Of a DNA stretch of 50,000 bases, positions 36,001 to 45,184 are shown in pieces. Each line of letters starts with the position of its first letter. Position 1 is the first letter of the stretch. Source of the DNA: Roseobacter cerasinus. GTDB lineage: Bacteria > Pseudomonadota > Alphaproteobacteria > Rhodobacterales > Rhodobacteraceae. Location: positions 1-50,000 of the forward strand of contig NZ_BLIV01000002.1 of assembly GCF_009811755.1 (NCBI RefSeq). The letters run 5' to 3'. The notes below the pieces were generated by a model. That model did no database searches and was not told the DNA's origin. It was given only the letters and a program-made list of their open reading frames with translations. The position numbers and the translations under genes were made by a program.

Positions 36001-39000
36001 GAGGATCGCGCTTTGGTTGCCATCGGTTCCATAGGTCCGCGTCTGCGCTTCGATCTCATCCTTGGCCCAGATCACGCCGTCACTGAATTCGATCATCTCG
36101 ATGCCGTAGCCGCGCGTGTCGTAGTAGTAGTACTGGTGTGTAAAGGTGAGCACTTCGCCACTGGATCCAACGGTGAGCTGCATGCCGTAGCTGCTGTCGT
36201 TCGGGCGGATCAACGTGACATCCGCGGAGACCACATCGGTCAGGATGAGCTTGTCGACGTCTGTGAGTGACGTCGCGCTGTCATAGATGGTGTCGTTGCC
36301 ATCGCCCAGCGACCAGACATAGGTGTCACTGCCTTCACCACCATTCATATTGTCGTTGCCTAGACCGCCGACGAGGCGGTCATCGCCTTTGCTCCCCCCG
36401 AAGGTGTCATTGCCGTCCAACGCATAGATGTTGTCATCCGCGAAGGTCGTGATGATGGAACTTTGGTTCCCATTGGTGCCGTAGGTCCGCGTCTGCGCCT
36501 CGATCTCATCCTTGGTCCAAGTCACGCCGTCAGCAAATTCGATCATCTCAATGCCGTAACCGCGCGTATCATAAAAATAGTACTGGTGGGCGAACGTCAG
36601 AACTTCCCCGCTGGAACCGACGGTGAGCTGCATGCCGTAGCTGCTGTCATTCGGACGGATCAGGGTCACGTCGGTGGAGGCCACATCGGTCAGCACGAGC
36701 CGATCCGTATCCGACAGTGAAATGGCGCTGTCATAAATGGTGTCATTGCCATCGCCCAGCGACCAGACGTAGATGTCATTACCCGACCCGCCATCCATGT
36801 AATCGTTACCAATCCCGCCGACCAAACGGTCGCTGTCAGCCCCGCCATTCAGCGTGTCATTCCCGCCAAGACCGAGAAGCTCCTGCTGACCAGCGCCTTG
36901 GGTCAAGGTGTTCGCAGCACTGGTGCCGGTGATTTGCGTGACGCTCGATTGGGTGTTTTCCAAATGGGCCGGGCCGACAGCCAAGTGATCCGGGCTTTGT
37001 GCCAGAGAGGCAATGAACTGGGCAGTCGTTAGATGCCCCGAAGACAGGCTCTGTTCCCAGGTGGCCAGTTCAGACGGGTTGGGTTGTCGCCCAAGCGCGT
37101 TTAAGAAAGCCTGCTGTATCAGGGCAGTCCCTGTCAGACCTGCTAGGCTGTTCGCGCCAACGCCCTGGATCTCCGCATCCGCAGCGAGCAGCTTTACCAC
37201 TATGTCTTCTAGGCTATCTGTGTCTTCGAGCAAGAGATCCCCGAAGTGCGCCAGCTCCTGCGCCGTTGCGTCACGGTCATAGGCCACATCGACAAGGTTC
37301 TTGATCAGGCTTTCGACATAGGCGCGGTCGAGGCTGCGCTCAAACTCTGCGGGGTTGATGATGGCGTCAAAGTTGTTGGTCGACCGATGCACGTTGCCAA
37401 CGATTAGATGCTCGGTCGACTCTGACAGCTGCAAAGCCATATCTGTTTTCGACAGCGTACCCGAAGACAGCTGGTTCAGCGCGGTGTCCAACTCCTGCAG
37501 GCTCGGCGCCCGGCCAAAGGTGTTGAGATAGATCTGGGTCAGGAACTCGGCATCGGACTGGGTGCCGTAGCGGCGTGCAAACTCTGCAGAGCCCAGCAGT
37601 TCATCAGCGAGGTCCTCTAACCTGAGCAAGCCGTCCGCAACCCATTCGACAAGAGCTTCGACTTCGTTGAAGTCCATGTCCCGGTCGAGAACCGTGTCGA
37701 AGATCCGCGCTGCTTCATCCAGAATGCGGCCCTTCGCGGATTGATCCAACCGCGCCTCGGAGGTTTCCTTCACAAAAGCGCCAGAGCTGTTGTAGTAGCT
37801 CCTCTCACTGGTCCAGGTCTCGATCCCGAAGCTGTCAATCTCATGAGAGACAACCAGTTTTGCTGCCGTCACAGCAAACTCAGATGTAGTCGTAATAGAG
37901 CCATTGGAGCCGCCGGTTGAGTCAGCGACGGATGAGCTACTGTATACCAGTGATCCAAAGCCGCCAGTGGCGATTGCGAGATCAGGCCCGGAGGCAGAAG
38001 GCACTCCTCCGCCGCTGTTTGCATGATCGGGATAATAGACGACAATTGGCTCTCCAATCGAGGCCGTCACACCGTTGTCCCAGACGTAGCTGCCGTTATC
38101 GACAACAGAGCGCGTGATGGTCTGCAGATTACCGTCCCGGAGGATGGTGGTCACCAAGTCGTCCGACGTGGTGATTGTGACAAAGCGGTTGGTTTCATTG
38201 CCGCCTTCGCCAAAGGCGCGCTCGACGACCACTTCCTGGCCGTCTGCATGCCGCTCGGTGGTGATGATCTTGTCGGCAATGCCATTGCCGTCGTAATCGG
38301 CGACCTCTTCACGGATGCGCCCATCGGCGCTGGTCGTTGTCGTCACAGAGGATTGCAACTCACCATCCGCATAGCGGGTCACATCCGTTGTGGTCATGCT
38401 GCCGTCAGCACCATAGGACATGAGCTGCGTTCTCGTCCCGTCGATCACACCGTCACCGTCGAGATCCGTCTCGACTGTTTGCTGGTAGCCATTGGCTGCG
38501 GTCGTGACAGTCTCGATCATGGCGGGCCCGCCCTGACCGAAGCGTTCGGTCAACTCCACAACCTCGCTGCCATCCGCGTTGTAGGTCGTCTCCCACGTCC
38601 GGCTGCGATCCGCCATCCCGTCGCCATCAAAATCAAAGCTCTGGGTCTGATACATTCCGTTTGCAGATTGCGTCGTGGTCGCTTGCGCGGCGGTGGATCC
38701 ATCCATCTTCAGGTCCGATTGAACCGATGTCAGGGCCCGGCTGAGATCTTCGGTCGTCTGAACCGACCGGTCTGCAAAACCGTCACCGTCAAGGTCGATG
38801 CTCTGGGACCGCGCACGGCCGTCTGCCGACACGGTTTCTGTCACCGACCGCGTGAGCGCATAGCCTGCACCATACTCCTGTACGGTCTGGGTCACGGCAC
38901 CGTCGCCGGTCTCGACCCGCGAGACATGCCGATCTGTGTTGCCATCCCCGTCCTGATCAACACGGACCGATCTCCCCAGTCCATTGCCACTGGTCGTTGT

Positions 39001-42000
39001 GGTGATCTTGGACAACAGCGCCGATGTGGCGTCCCGGCTTGTCTGAACGCGCAGCGTATCGCCATCGGCGGCCAGTTCGGTGACATCCGTCGTGAAGACG
39101 TCATCGGTTCCGTCCCCGTCAAGATCCAGCCACGCGCTTAGTGACAGCCCGTCGCCGTTGGTCTCATATTCCGCGCGACCCAGCTCCACATAGCGACCAT
39201 CCCGATGCTCCACCACACGATGTGTGGCGCCGTCCTGCTTGAGCATGGTCCGATCCATGCTCCGCAGCTCAAAAGCGCCATCGCCGTCCCGGTCCAGCGT
39301 TGTCAGGCGCGTCAGGCCATTTGCTGAGAGCACGGAGGTTTGTTTGGCGATGAGGGTACCGCCCGTCGCATGATAGGTGGTCTCAGTTGTGAGGCTCCCG
39401 TCGTCCCCGCGCACTGCAGTCACGATTTCGTCGTCCGCCCCATTTCCGTCTGCGTCCAGGCGCGTTGTCACGCTGCGGCCGTCCGCACTGGTCACTATGG
39501 ATTGATTGCGCAGGAGGTCTCCGTTCTGCGCCGTCTCCAGAGATGTTTCGGTCTGAACGCCATCAAGCGACCAGGAGGTTGACGTGGTTGTGGTGCGCTC
39601 GTCTATGCCGTCGCCATCCATGTCGTCTGACTGCGTTGTGGCATAGCCGTCATCCGAGACGGTGCGGGTCGAGGTTGCGAAGGTGCTGCCATCGGCGCCT
39701 TTTTCGGTTGTTGTGGTTGTTTGGGAGCCGTCGGCGTTCAGTGTGGTGGCCGCTGTCTGCGTGCGTTCATAGGTGCCATCACCATCCGCGTCGGCGCGGG
39801 CTGTCACCGTGAGGCCGTTGGCGCTGGTGACCGTTTCTATGCGGCTTTGCAGGCTGCCATCAGCGGCCTGGTCGGTCCGGGTCTGGGTCAGCACACCGCT
39901 GTCCGCCAGTACGTTGGACTGGAGGCTGTCAACCGCCCCGTCGCCGTTCACGTCGACTTCGGTCACAATCAAGGTGTCATTGTCATTGTGGGTGGTCGTG
40001 GTGCTGCTGCGCAGAGGGCCGCCCACTTCACGCAGGTCTGATGTGACGCTTGTGCCGCCATCGGTCTGCAGCGTGGTGGTCTCGGTCGTGACCAGATCGT
40101 CCATGCCGTCGCCATCCGTGTCGAGGCGCGCGGTTATGGTCAGACCATCATCGCTGCGACTGGTTTGGGCCGCAGAGAGCAGGCTACCATCCGCGGCGCG
40201 GGTTTCATCTGTGGTGACTTGGGTGCCGTCGACGTTCAGCACCGTTGCGCTGGTCTGATCGCGTTCGAAGATACCATCGCCGTCCGCATCGCGCTGTATC
40301 TGCGTACTCAGCCCGTCATCGCTTACTGTCGTCACAGTCGTCGTGCGGGCGCTCAGATCCCCGTTCTGTGTCACCAGCGTCTGCGTCCGGCTGCCATCGA
40401 TATTCAGCACGGTTGTGCTTTCGTCGGTGACATCTGTGATCCCATCGCCGTCAAGGTCGCGCGCGGTGCGCGAGACCAGGCCATTGGCGCTGATCCAGGT
40501 CTCAGAAGACGTGATGGTGGCCCCGTTTGCGGCCTTGCGTGTGTCCGTGACGGTGGTTGTGCCATCAGTGGCCTCAGTGGAGACCGTGATCTGGTCGGCG
40601 ATGCCGTCGCCATCTGTATCCACCTGGGTGGTCATAACCCGCCGATCCGCGCTCTCGGTGGATGTGCTGCGGCTCAGCAGGGTGGTGCCGTCCCCTGCAT
40701 AGTTTGAGACGGTCCGCGTCGTGCTGTCATCCGCCTCCAGAACACGCATATCCACGGTCTGGCCGTCGAACGCGCCATTGCCGTCCGCGTCGACCCGGGT
40801 TGTGGTGGTTAGCCCGTCCGCGCTGGTCTCGACCACGGTTTTGTCGCGCAGGGTGGTGTCCTGGTTGCGCATCTCGATGGTCCGCGTGGAGACGCCAGCA
40901 CCGTCCACCGTGGTCACATCCGAGACAGCCACATCCGTATCGCCGTCGCCATCGGCGTCCGTTGTGCTGGTGACGGTCAGACCATCCTCAGAAGACACAG
41001 TTGTGCTGCTGGCGAGCACCGTGCCGTCAATCGCGCGGGTCTGATCCAGCGTCGTGCGGTCCTGCGTCGCCGCATCCACGGTGACCGACCGCACCCGCTC
41101 ATCCGTGTCGAAGACACCGTTCTGATTGAGATCGACCCAGGTCTCAGACGTCACCTTATCCGCACCCAGCGTGGTCTTTTGCATCGACCGCACCGACCCA
41201 TCCGTGTTGGTCACGGTGATCGTGTTCTCCCGGCTGCCATCGCGGTGCACCACTGTGGCGTCCACCGTGGTGCTGTCGATGTCGCCGTCGCCATCCACAT
41301 CCGCCGCTATGGTCTTGGTCAGCGCATCCGCCGACTGCGTCTGGGTCACCGTGCTGCGCGTCGTGCCGGAACCGTTCTTGACCGTCAGAACCGAGGTGCT
41401 GTCGCCGCCAGCCCCCAGCGTGATCGACAGGTCTTCGATGGTCTCCACCACCCCGTCACCATCAACGTCACGACTGATGGTCCGGCTCTGCCCATCCGGG
41501 CCCACCACCATCACCTCGGAGGACCGCAAGCTCAGGTCCTGATTGCGCGTCTCGGTGACCTCCGTACGGCTGTCATCGCCATGCTCGGTGATGCTGTGGG
41601 TCACGGTCACGTCGCTGAGCGTATCACCGTCCTCATCTGTGCCCTTCGTGCGGGTCAGCCCATTGATCGTGGTGGTCTCGCTGGAGCTGCGGATGGTCCC
41701 GCCGTCCTTGTCCAGATCCTTGATCACGATGCTGCGGCTGCCATCGGGCGCGGTCGTGCGGACCTCTTCCTGGTCAAACCAGCCGCCGCCCGTCGAGTCC
41801 CGCTGGATCGTCACATCGCCGCCATCCGCACTGGTCGTGGTCACCACGCGGCTGGTGACAATCGCCGTCGTCGTGTCCGAACCGGTTTTGTTCACGACGG
41901 TTTCTACTTTGTTCCCATTCACCTCCTGCGTCGAGATCTCCTGCAGCCGGTCGACCACCCCGTCGCCATCATCGTCATAGCTGTTGAGAATGCTGGATCC

Positions 42001-43746
42001 GTCCGGGCTGGTCACCGACGTGATCACATAGGCCACGTCCCCCGTCGCCGTATAAGCCGTGCTCACCACCTGTCGGTCGCCGCCCGCCAGTGTGCTCTCG
42101 TCCTGCTCGACCCGGTAGCCCTGCGCCTCGGCCACCAGCGTCGCATTCGCCACCGTGCCCGTGCTGCCGTCCGAACGCGTGAACGTCGTCTGCCCGGTGA
42201 TCATCGAACCATCCGGCAGCTCGATGCGCGTCGTATCCGCCGTCAGGTTGATCGAGGTGATGCCCAGTTCCGCCAGCGTCTTCGCCGTGGTCGAACCATC
42301 GGCATTGGTCACCAGAACCTTGAAGTCCGCAAACCGCGCGTCGGAGGCGTCCAGCACCCCGTCGTCATTGCTGTCGAACACGGCCCGCAGAGCCGCCAGA
42401 TCATCGGTCGCCGTCGGATCCCACTCGGTGAAGACATACTCCTTCTTCTCCGAGATCGCCCCATCGCCATCGTCATCAATGAACAGAACTCCATCACCAG
42501 ACCCAGCCCACGCCGTCCGATGCAACAGACCGTCACCACCAGCGTCCATGAACACCGTCGACTTCGAAAGCTCCGTCAGCTCAACGCCGTCTCCGTCTAA
42601 ATCGAGAATAACGGGTTTGCCGCCACTTGACTCACCGCTATCTTTCTCGCGTTGTTCTTGTTTTTCGCGGTAAGCTTTCTCTTTCTTCTCACGTCCACCG
42701 CTTGGCTCGATACCACGGTCATCAGAGTTGCTTCGCTCGCTTTCAGGTCGTGAATCCCGCTCCGGACGGCGCGGCGGGCGTACAACCGGATGAAAATCAG
42801 CAGGTACTCTTTGATCCTCAGGTATGTGACCATTGAAAGATCCGTCATAACCAGGCTTTCCATCTAAACCTATTGCGTCGCCGAAAGACTTTATTGCGTC
42901 CAAAAGGCTCTGACCAAAAGTAGCGCGTTGTTGGCCTATAACATTTCCGAAGTCATCTTTCTTTACGCGGCCGTAGTGCTGAAACTGCTCCGGCGTAAAA
43001 CTTCCAGAGATGTCTTGAAACGTCCCGTCCGGCCCAGCTATGCCGGACACGTTGCCATCTTCTCCGATCGTGTAGCCTAGCGGCTTGTTTTCAACATATA
43101 AGCCTTGGGAATTTCTGTAGTAATTGTCAGGATTGGCGGGAGATAATTCATTAAAATCTATGGATGCATATTCAGAAGGCTGGTCGACTAATTGAAAAAC
43201 TCCGGAAGACCACCTCTGTGCAGTTAGTGGATCTAGTTTTTCCAATTGAACAGTATTAGATATTATATTGCCGAAGATATCAGTTTCATATCTTCGCGTA
43301 TGCGGTACTCCATCTCTGATTACGAAATCAATGACCGCTTGACCAATAAAGTTATCCTCGTCATCGTATAGGTCTGTCGAAATTTTCGTCTTGCTAGCTT
43401 CGAAGCCGGTTCGGGGGTTTTCTTCATGTACTTCAAAGCCAACGCTCAAGGGGCCTCGTTTCAAACCAAACGTGCCGTACTTTCCATCTATCGTGTATTT
43501 TTCACCAAAACTGACAGGGCCCGGTGAAGACCAACTCCAACCGTTTGCCTCTGAATCGATCTGCAAACCGACCTTCGCCCGACCGAACCCAACGGATCCG
43601 CCCCAACTCAAACTCAGAGAGCCACCTTCCTGCGGATCGTAACTGCCGCTAATCCTCCCTAAACCGAAATTCAGCGACGCGTTCAGCGCACCTCGACTGG
43701 GATGCTCAGTGGCAAAGGTTGTTTCAGGCAGATTTTCTTCAGTCAC
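33061..43746 (-). CDS. Giant RTX protein with EF-hand-like repeats, DUF4214 and RTX blocks (3,561 aa)
   Basis: The N-terminal ~380 residues are beta-rich and unassigned, ending in a charged linker. GKPVILDLDGDGVEL (~382) opens a module common in RTX proteins. From ~590 to ~1,820 about 23 repeats of roughly 54 residues each carry a D-x-D-G-D-G calcium loop (for example DTDGDGIADQ). Around ~1,990-2,270 lie DUF4214-type helices (LNTFGRAPSLQELD). Then seven blocks of ~150 residues combine GGxGxDxLxGGxGND nonapeptides with YVWSLGDGNDTIYDSATSL and DGVTWTKDEIEAQT. The last ~60 residues (DTITDFEDGIDQIQI ... DFIFV) form a typical type I secretion signal. It should be exported by a T1SS (encoded elsewhere) and fold with external Ca2+. 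It starts at GTG; an adhesin or a toxin is equally possible. Confidence 0.9.
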   Translation of the reverse strand: MTEENLPETTFATEHPSRGALNASLNFGLGRISGSYDPQEGGSLSLSWGGSVGFGRAKVGLQIDSEANGWSWSSPGPVSFGEKYTIDGKYGTFGLKRGPLSVGFEVHEENPRTGFEASKTKISTDLYDDEDNFIGQAVIDFVIRDGVPHTRRYETDIFGNIISNTVQLEKLDPLTAQRWSSGVFQLVDQPSEYASIDFNELSPANPDNYYRNSQGLYVENKPLGYTIGEDGNVSGIAGPDGTFQDISGSFTPEQFQHYGRVKKDDFGNVIGQQRATFGQSLLDAIKSFGDAIGLDGKPGYDGSFNGHIPEDQRVPADFHPVVRPPRRPERDSRPESERSNSDDRGIEPSGGREKKEKAYREKQEQREKDSGESSGGKPVILDLDGDGVELTELSKSTVFMDAGGDGLLHRTAWAGSGDGVLFIDDDGDGAISEKKEYVFTEWDPTATDDLAALRAVFDSNDDGVLDASDARFADFKVLVTNADGSTTAKTLAELGITSINLTADTTRIELPDGSMITGQTTFTRSDGSTGTVANATLVAEAQGYRVEQDESTLAGGDRQVVSTAYTATGDVAYVITSVTSPDGSSILNSYDDDGDGVVDRLQEISTQEVNGNKVETVVNKTGSDTTTAIVTSRVVTTTSADGGDVTIQRDSTGGGWFDQEEVRTTAPDGSRSIVIKDLDKDGGTIRSSSETTTINGLTRTKGTDEDGDTLSDVTVTHSITEHGDDSRTEVTETRNQDLSLRSSEVMVVGPDGQSRTISRDVDGDGVVETIEDLSITLGAGGDSTSVLTVKNGSGTTRSTVTQTQSADALTKTIAADVDGDGDIDSTTVDATVVHRDGSRENTITVTNTDGSVRSMQKTTLGADKVTSETWVDLNQNGVFDTDERVRSVTVDAATQDRTTLDQTRAIDGTVLASSTTVSSEDGLTVTSTTDADGDGDTDVAVSDVTTVDGAGVSTRTIEMRNQDTTLRDKTVVETSADGLTTTTRVDADGNGAFDGQTVDMRVLEADDSTTRTVSNYAGDGTTLLSRSTSTESADRRVMTTQVDTDGDGIADQITVSTEATDGTTTVTDTRKAANGATITSSETWISANGLVSRTARDLDGDGITDVTDESTTVLNIDGSRTQTLVTQNGDLSARTTTVTTVSDDGLSTQIQRDADGDGIFERDQTSATVLNVDGTQVTTDETRAADGSLLSAAQTSRSDDGLTITARLDTDGDGMDDLVTTETTTLQTDGGTSVTSDLREVGGPLRSSTTTTHNDNDTLIVTEVDVNGDGAVDSLQSNVLADSGVLTQTRTDQAADGSLQSRIETVTSANGLTVTARADADGDGTYERTQTAATTLNADGSQTTTTTEKGADGSTFATSTRTVSDDGYATTQSDDMDGDGIDERTTTTSTSWSLDGVQTETSLETAQNGDLLRNQSIVTSADGRSVTTRLDADGNGADDEIVTAVRGDDGSLTTETTYHATGGTLIAKQTSVLSANGLTRLTTLDRDGDGAFELRSMDRTMLKQDGATHRVVEHRDGRYVELGRAEYETNGDGLSLSAWLDLDGDGTDDVFTTDVTELAADGDTLRVQTSRDATSALLSKITTTTSGNGLGRSVRVDQDGDGNTDRHVSRVETGDGAVTQTVQEYGAGYALTRSVTETVSADGRARSQSIDLDGDGFADRSVQTTEDLSRALTSVQSDLKMDGSTAAQATTTQSANGMYQTQSFDFDGDGMADRSRTWETTYNADGSEVVELTERFGQGGPAMIETVTTAANGYQQTVETDLDGDGVIDGTRTQLMSYGADGSMTTTDVTRYADGELQSSVTTTTSADGRIREEVADYDGNGIADKIITTERHADGQEVVVERAFGEGGNETNRFVTITTSDDLVTTILRDGNLQTITRSVVDNGSYVWDNGVTASIGEPIVVYYPDHANSGGGVPSASGPDLAIATGGFGSLVYSSSSVADSTGGSNGSITTTSEFAVTAAKLVVSHEIDSFGIETWTSERSYYNSSGAFVKETSEARLDQSAKGRILDEAARIFDTVLDRDMDFNEVEALVEWVADGLLRLEDLADELLGSAEFARRYGTQSDAEFLTQIYLNTFGRAPSLQELDTALNQLSSGTLSKTDMALQLSESTEHLIVGNVHRSTNNFDAIINPAEFERSLDRAYVESLIKNLVDVAYDRDATAQELAHFGDLLLEDTDSLEDIVVKLLAADAEIQGVGANSLAGLTGTALIQQAFLNALGRQPNPSELATWEQSLSSGHLTTAQFIASLAQSPDHLAVGPAHLENTQSSVTQITGTSAANTLTQGAGQQELLGLGGNDTLNGGADSDRLVGGIGNDYMDGGSGNDIYVWSLGDGNDTIYDSAISLSDTDRLVLTDVASTDVTLIRPNDSSYGMQLTVGSSGEVLTFAHQYYFYDTRGYGIEMIEFADGVTWTKDEIEAQTRTYGTNGNQSSIITTFADDNIYALDGNDTFGGSKGDDRLVGGLGNDNMNGGEGSDTYVWSLGDGNDTIYDSATSLTDVDKLILTDVVSADVTLIRPNDSSYGMQLTVGSSGEVLTFTHQYYYYDTRGYGIEMIEFSDGVIWAKDEIEAQTRTYGTDGNQSAILNTFARDNIYALDGNDTFGGGDGDDVLVGGLGNDNINGGGGNDTYVWSLGDGNDTIYDSATSLTDVDKLTLTDVASTDVTLIRPNDSSYGMQLTVGSSGEVLTFTYQYYFYDTRGYGIEMIEFADGVTWTKDEIEAQTRTYGTNGNQSAIIATFADDNIYALDGHDSFGGGKGDDRLVGGLGNDSMYGGEGSDIYDWSLGDGNDTINDTSTSLTEVDVLHLLDVDFADVDLSRMGSDLIITILPSGEILTDTNRFYSATQGYGLEVLAFADGSFVEILSQPVAETIITGTSAANTLVGWGFKDQIFGLEGNDTLDGKGGDDLLEGGTGIDLLKGETGDDRYIWTKGDGNDTIDDSATSLSDIDTLVLTDVTSTDVALTRPNDTSFALLVTILSTGEVITVAQHFAYYDTRGTGIEAIAFSDGVTLFKDEIEAQTRIYGTSNNDGSIQYSFAADNVYGLDGNDTLTSSLGDDTLVGGLGADHLDGQEGNDSYIWTSGDGDDTIHDTATSLSEVDTLVLTDVASTDVTLTRPNDTSFALRVTVGSTGEVITVDQHFAYYDTHGTGIEAIVFSDGVTWTKDEIEARTTISLTTGNDASFYYSFAADNVFGLDGNDTLKSSLGDDTLVGGLGADHLDGQEGNDSYIWTSGDGNDTIHDTATSLTEVDRLVLTDVASTEVTLTRPNDTTFALLVTVASTGEVITIAQHFAYYDTQGTGIEVIEFSDGAIWTKEEIEARTTISLTTGNDASFYHSFAADNVYGLDGSDTLKSSLGDDKLVGGLGADRLDGEDGIDTASYYLSTQGVIVDLGLSSAQIGAVGGEEVGDVLLNIEALEGSLFDDHLTAKAAGAILDGLAGNDVLVGGNGADELIGGSGNDQLEGQNGFDILRGGDGADSLAGGAGNDLMAGGSGADVFVFETGTGSDTITDFEDGIDQIQISGTALTFADLTITAQGGDAVVAFGADNQITVSNIDPTLLTETDFIFV
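33400..36860 (-). repeat. Seven ~450-bp RTX block repeats in the giant gene
   Basis: The 'SLGDGNDTI/SGDGNDTI' codons recur at about 36,748, 36,300, 35,850, 35,395, 34,955, 34,505 and 34,055, so the unit is close to 450 bases. Blocks 1-3 are nearly identical in DNA. Blocks 6 and 7 are also alike, while 4 and 5 are divergent. This suggests recent unequal recombination within the gene. Confidence 0.85.
38270..41985 (-). repeat. ~23 tandem 162-bp repeats coding for EF-hand-like units
   Basis: The calcium-loop codons (GAC-x-GAC-GG-GAC-GG type) return about every 162 bases. The units are diverged, so slippage is not recent, but the Asp positions and the following I/V-x-D stay constant. These repeats are coding sequence and not a CRISPR or satellite array. 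Confidence 0.8.
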
Positions 43747-43759
43747 GATCAGTTTCCAT

Positions 43760-44386
43760 TCAATGATTAATGCGGCGATCGAGTGAATTCACTATTCGCA
43801 TAAGACAGATTTCATCAGAAAGAATGTCAGGGACATGCGGCAAATTAATTACAATATAGGAACCTATAGAACTCTTCACATCGCCAACGCTACATACGTT
43901 ATCCGGCCACTCAGATGATCCACCAGTCAGATTGCCCTCAAAAAGATGTGATATCGCTTTGTGATATTGACCAATTTCTTCAAAGAGTTGAACGCCGACA
44001 TTCTCATCCAGGCAGTCATAAACTTCACCACCAGTTCCGACAAAGAAAACTGGTCCGGCTTTCACACTACTGTGGGTAAGTATATCTTCTACTGTATCGA
44101 CATACTGGGACCAAACCTCTGGGCAGTGATTGGCGCGGTCTGCTTCCGCGCTGGGAGGCAAACTTAGAAGAAACAGCACTAAAAGAATTAAAGATCGGCG
44201 AGTAAATTTGTTTAACGCATCTAACCAAGCAAATTTATTAGGCAGTTTGCTGTCTATTGATTTCAAGACTACAATTAGAGGCGATAGTCTATAAATGAAT
44301 TTGATCCGACGAAAACTCACATGATATGCGATGCTATTTACATGGGACGCAAACGAGCTTTCTTTAGACTGATCTTGCATCCTCAA
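43760..44386 (-). CDS. Secreted or membrane-anchored unknown protein in the RTX operon
   Basis: The frame begins at TTG 44,386, overlapping the stop of the upstream gene, with GAGG five bases before. ATG 44,380 is the alternative. Residues ~62-85 (RRSLILLVLFLLSLPPSAEA) form a hydrophobic segment ending in AEA, a likely internal signal or anchor, or the real start is further in. The following ~125 residues contain four or five Cys (NHCPEVW, YDCLDE, NVCSVGD, EICLMRI), which could form disulfides in the periplasm. I do not recognise a family. It ends 13 bases before the RTX start, so it is part of the same transcript and may assist that protein. Confidence 0.7.
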   Translation of the reverse strand: MRMQDQSKESSFASHVNSIAYHVSFRRIKFIYRLSPLIVVLKSIDSKLPNKFAWLDALNKFTRRSLILLVLFLLSLPPSAEADRANHCPEVWSQYVDTVEDILTHSSVKAGPVFFVGTGGEVYDCLDENVGVQLFEEIGQYHKAISHLFEGNLTGGSSEWPDNVCSVGDVKSSIGSYIVINLPHVPDILSDEICLMRIVNSLDRRINH

Positions 44387-44955
44387 AATAGCCTCACCCC
44401 ATAGCTGCCGCCAATCTGCTTCATCCCAATCTTACGGAAGAACTCATCCGCCTGTCTAATTTTTATCCCCGACGTTACATGATAAAGGATATGTGTCGAC
44501 CTTCGCGATCGGGCCCAAACCTCAATACCTTTCGTCAGCCTAAGCGCCACTTTCCCACCGAGCAGCCCGTTGGCCGCACCCTGATCCACGCAGATAGTAT
44601 TCACCGAAGCAATTCGCGCACCTTCGCCGATAAAATAGTCACCGATGGAACAATAACAGCAACCGAGAACACGGTTCCCAAGAGAGACAGTGAGCCCTAA
44701 GTGCTGTTCCGCCTCGGTCAGAGTCTTGTCAAAAGCCCTGTCAAACTTCGCGTCAGAAAACGGGATATCTCCAAACAAGCTTTTCTCGTGAACTACCCGG
44801 GTTAGATCGCGAACGCTTTCGCGATGCTTCTCTTGTGTCGGCAACGTACGGAGCGCTGATCGAGGCGGACTTTTTTCGGGTCCACTGCGCATTTGCTCTT
44901 GGCCAACGCCAGCGACACTTGCTCCGCTGGCTCCGTATTGCTCAAACTGGTTCAA
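44383..44955 (-). CDS. GNAT-like acyltransferase, first gene of the RTX operon
   Basis: The 190-residue protein has a GNAT-like alpha/beta order: a two-helix start (RDLTRVVHEKSLFGDIPF), strands VSLGNRVLGCCYCSIGDYFI, a strand ASVNTICVD followed by a Gly-rich loop and helix (LLGGKVALRLTKGIEVWAR), and IRQADEFFRKIGMKQIGGSY, the usual last motif. The frame opens with TTG 44,955 after GAGGA; ATG 44,892 is the alternative. RTX toxins are often activated by GNAT-fold acyltransferases encoded directly upstream, so a role in modifying the giant protein is a natural hypothesis. No HlyC motif is evident, so an unrelated acetyltransferase is also possible. Confidence 0.7.
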   Translation of the reverse strand: MNQFEQYGASGASVAGVGQEQMRSGPEKSPPRSALRTLPTQEKHRESVRDLTRVVHEKSLFGDIPFSDAKFDRAFDKTLTEAEQHLGLTVSLGNRVLGCCYCSIGDYFIGEGARIASVNTICVDQGAANGLLGGKVALRLTKGIEVWARSRRSTHILYHVTSGIKIRQADEFFRKIGMKQIGGSYGVRLF

Positions 44956-45184
44956 ATTTCCTCACAATCATATCCTGCAATGCACACCTAGTTGCAGCGC
45001 TCGCCCACCGGCGAGCCTTGATCCAGATCAAGGACAAGGTAACTTCACGCCAATTCGTGCCTAATGCCTCACCCGCTATCACGTTTCCGTTATCGTTAAA
45101 CGCGAACATTAACCAATTCACCCTGTTTCTCAAACATGGTTAACGCGGGCCCCTACGACGCCCCGCTCACGTCATCCCCAAGCC

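Noticed and set aside
38270-41985. Regular spaced repeats that could be mistaken for a CRISPR array
   Set aside because: Repeats are 162 bases, diverged and in frame within a coding sequence.
33610-42836. Long plus-strand frames antisense to the RTX gene (for example at 33,610, 38,023 and 41,179)
   Set aside because: They mirror the repeats of the minus-strand gene, have no ribosome binding sites and show repeat-driven composition.
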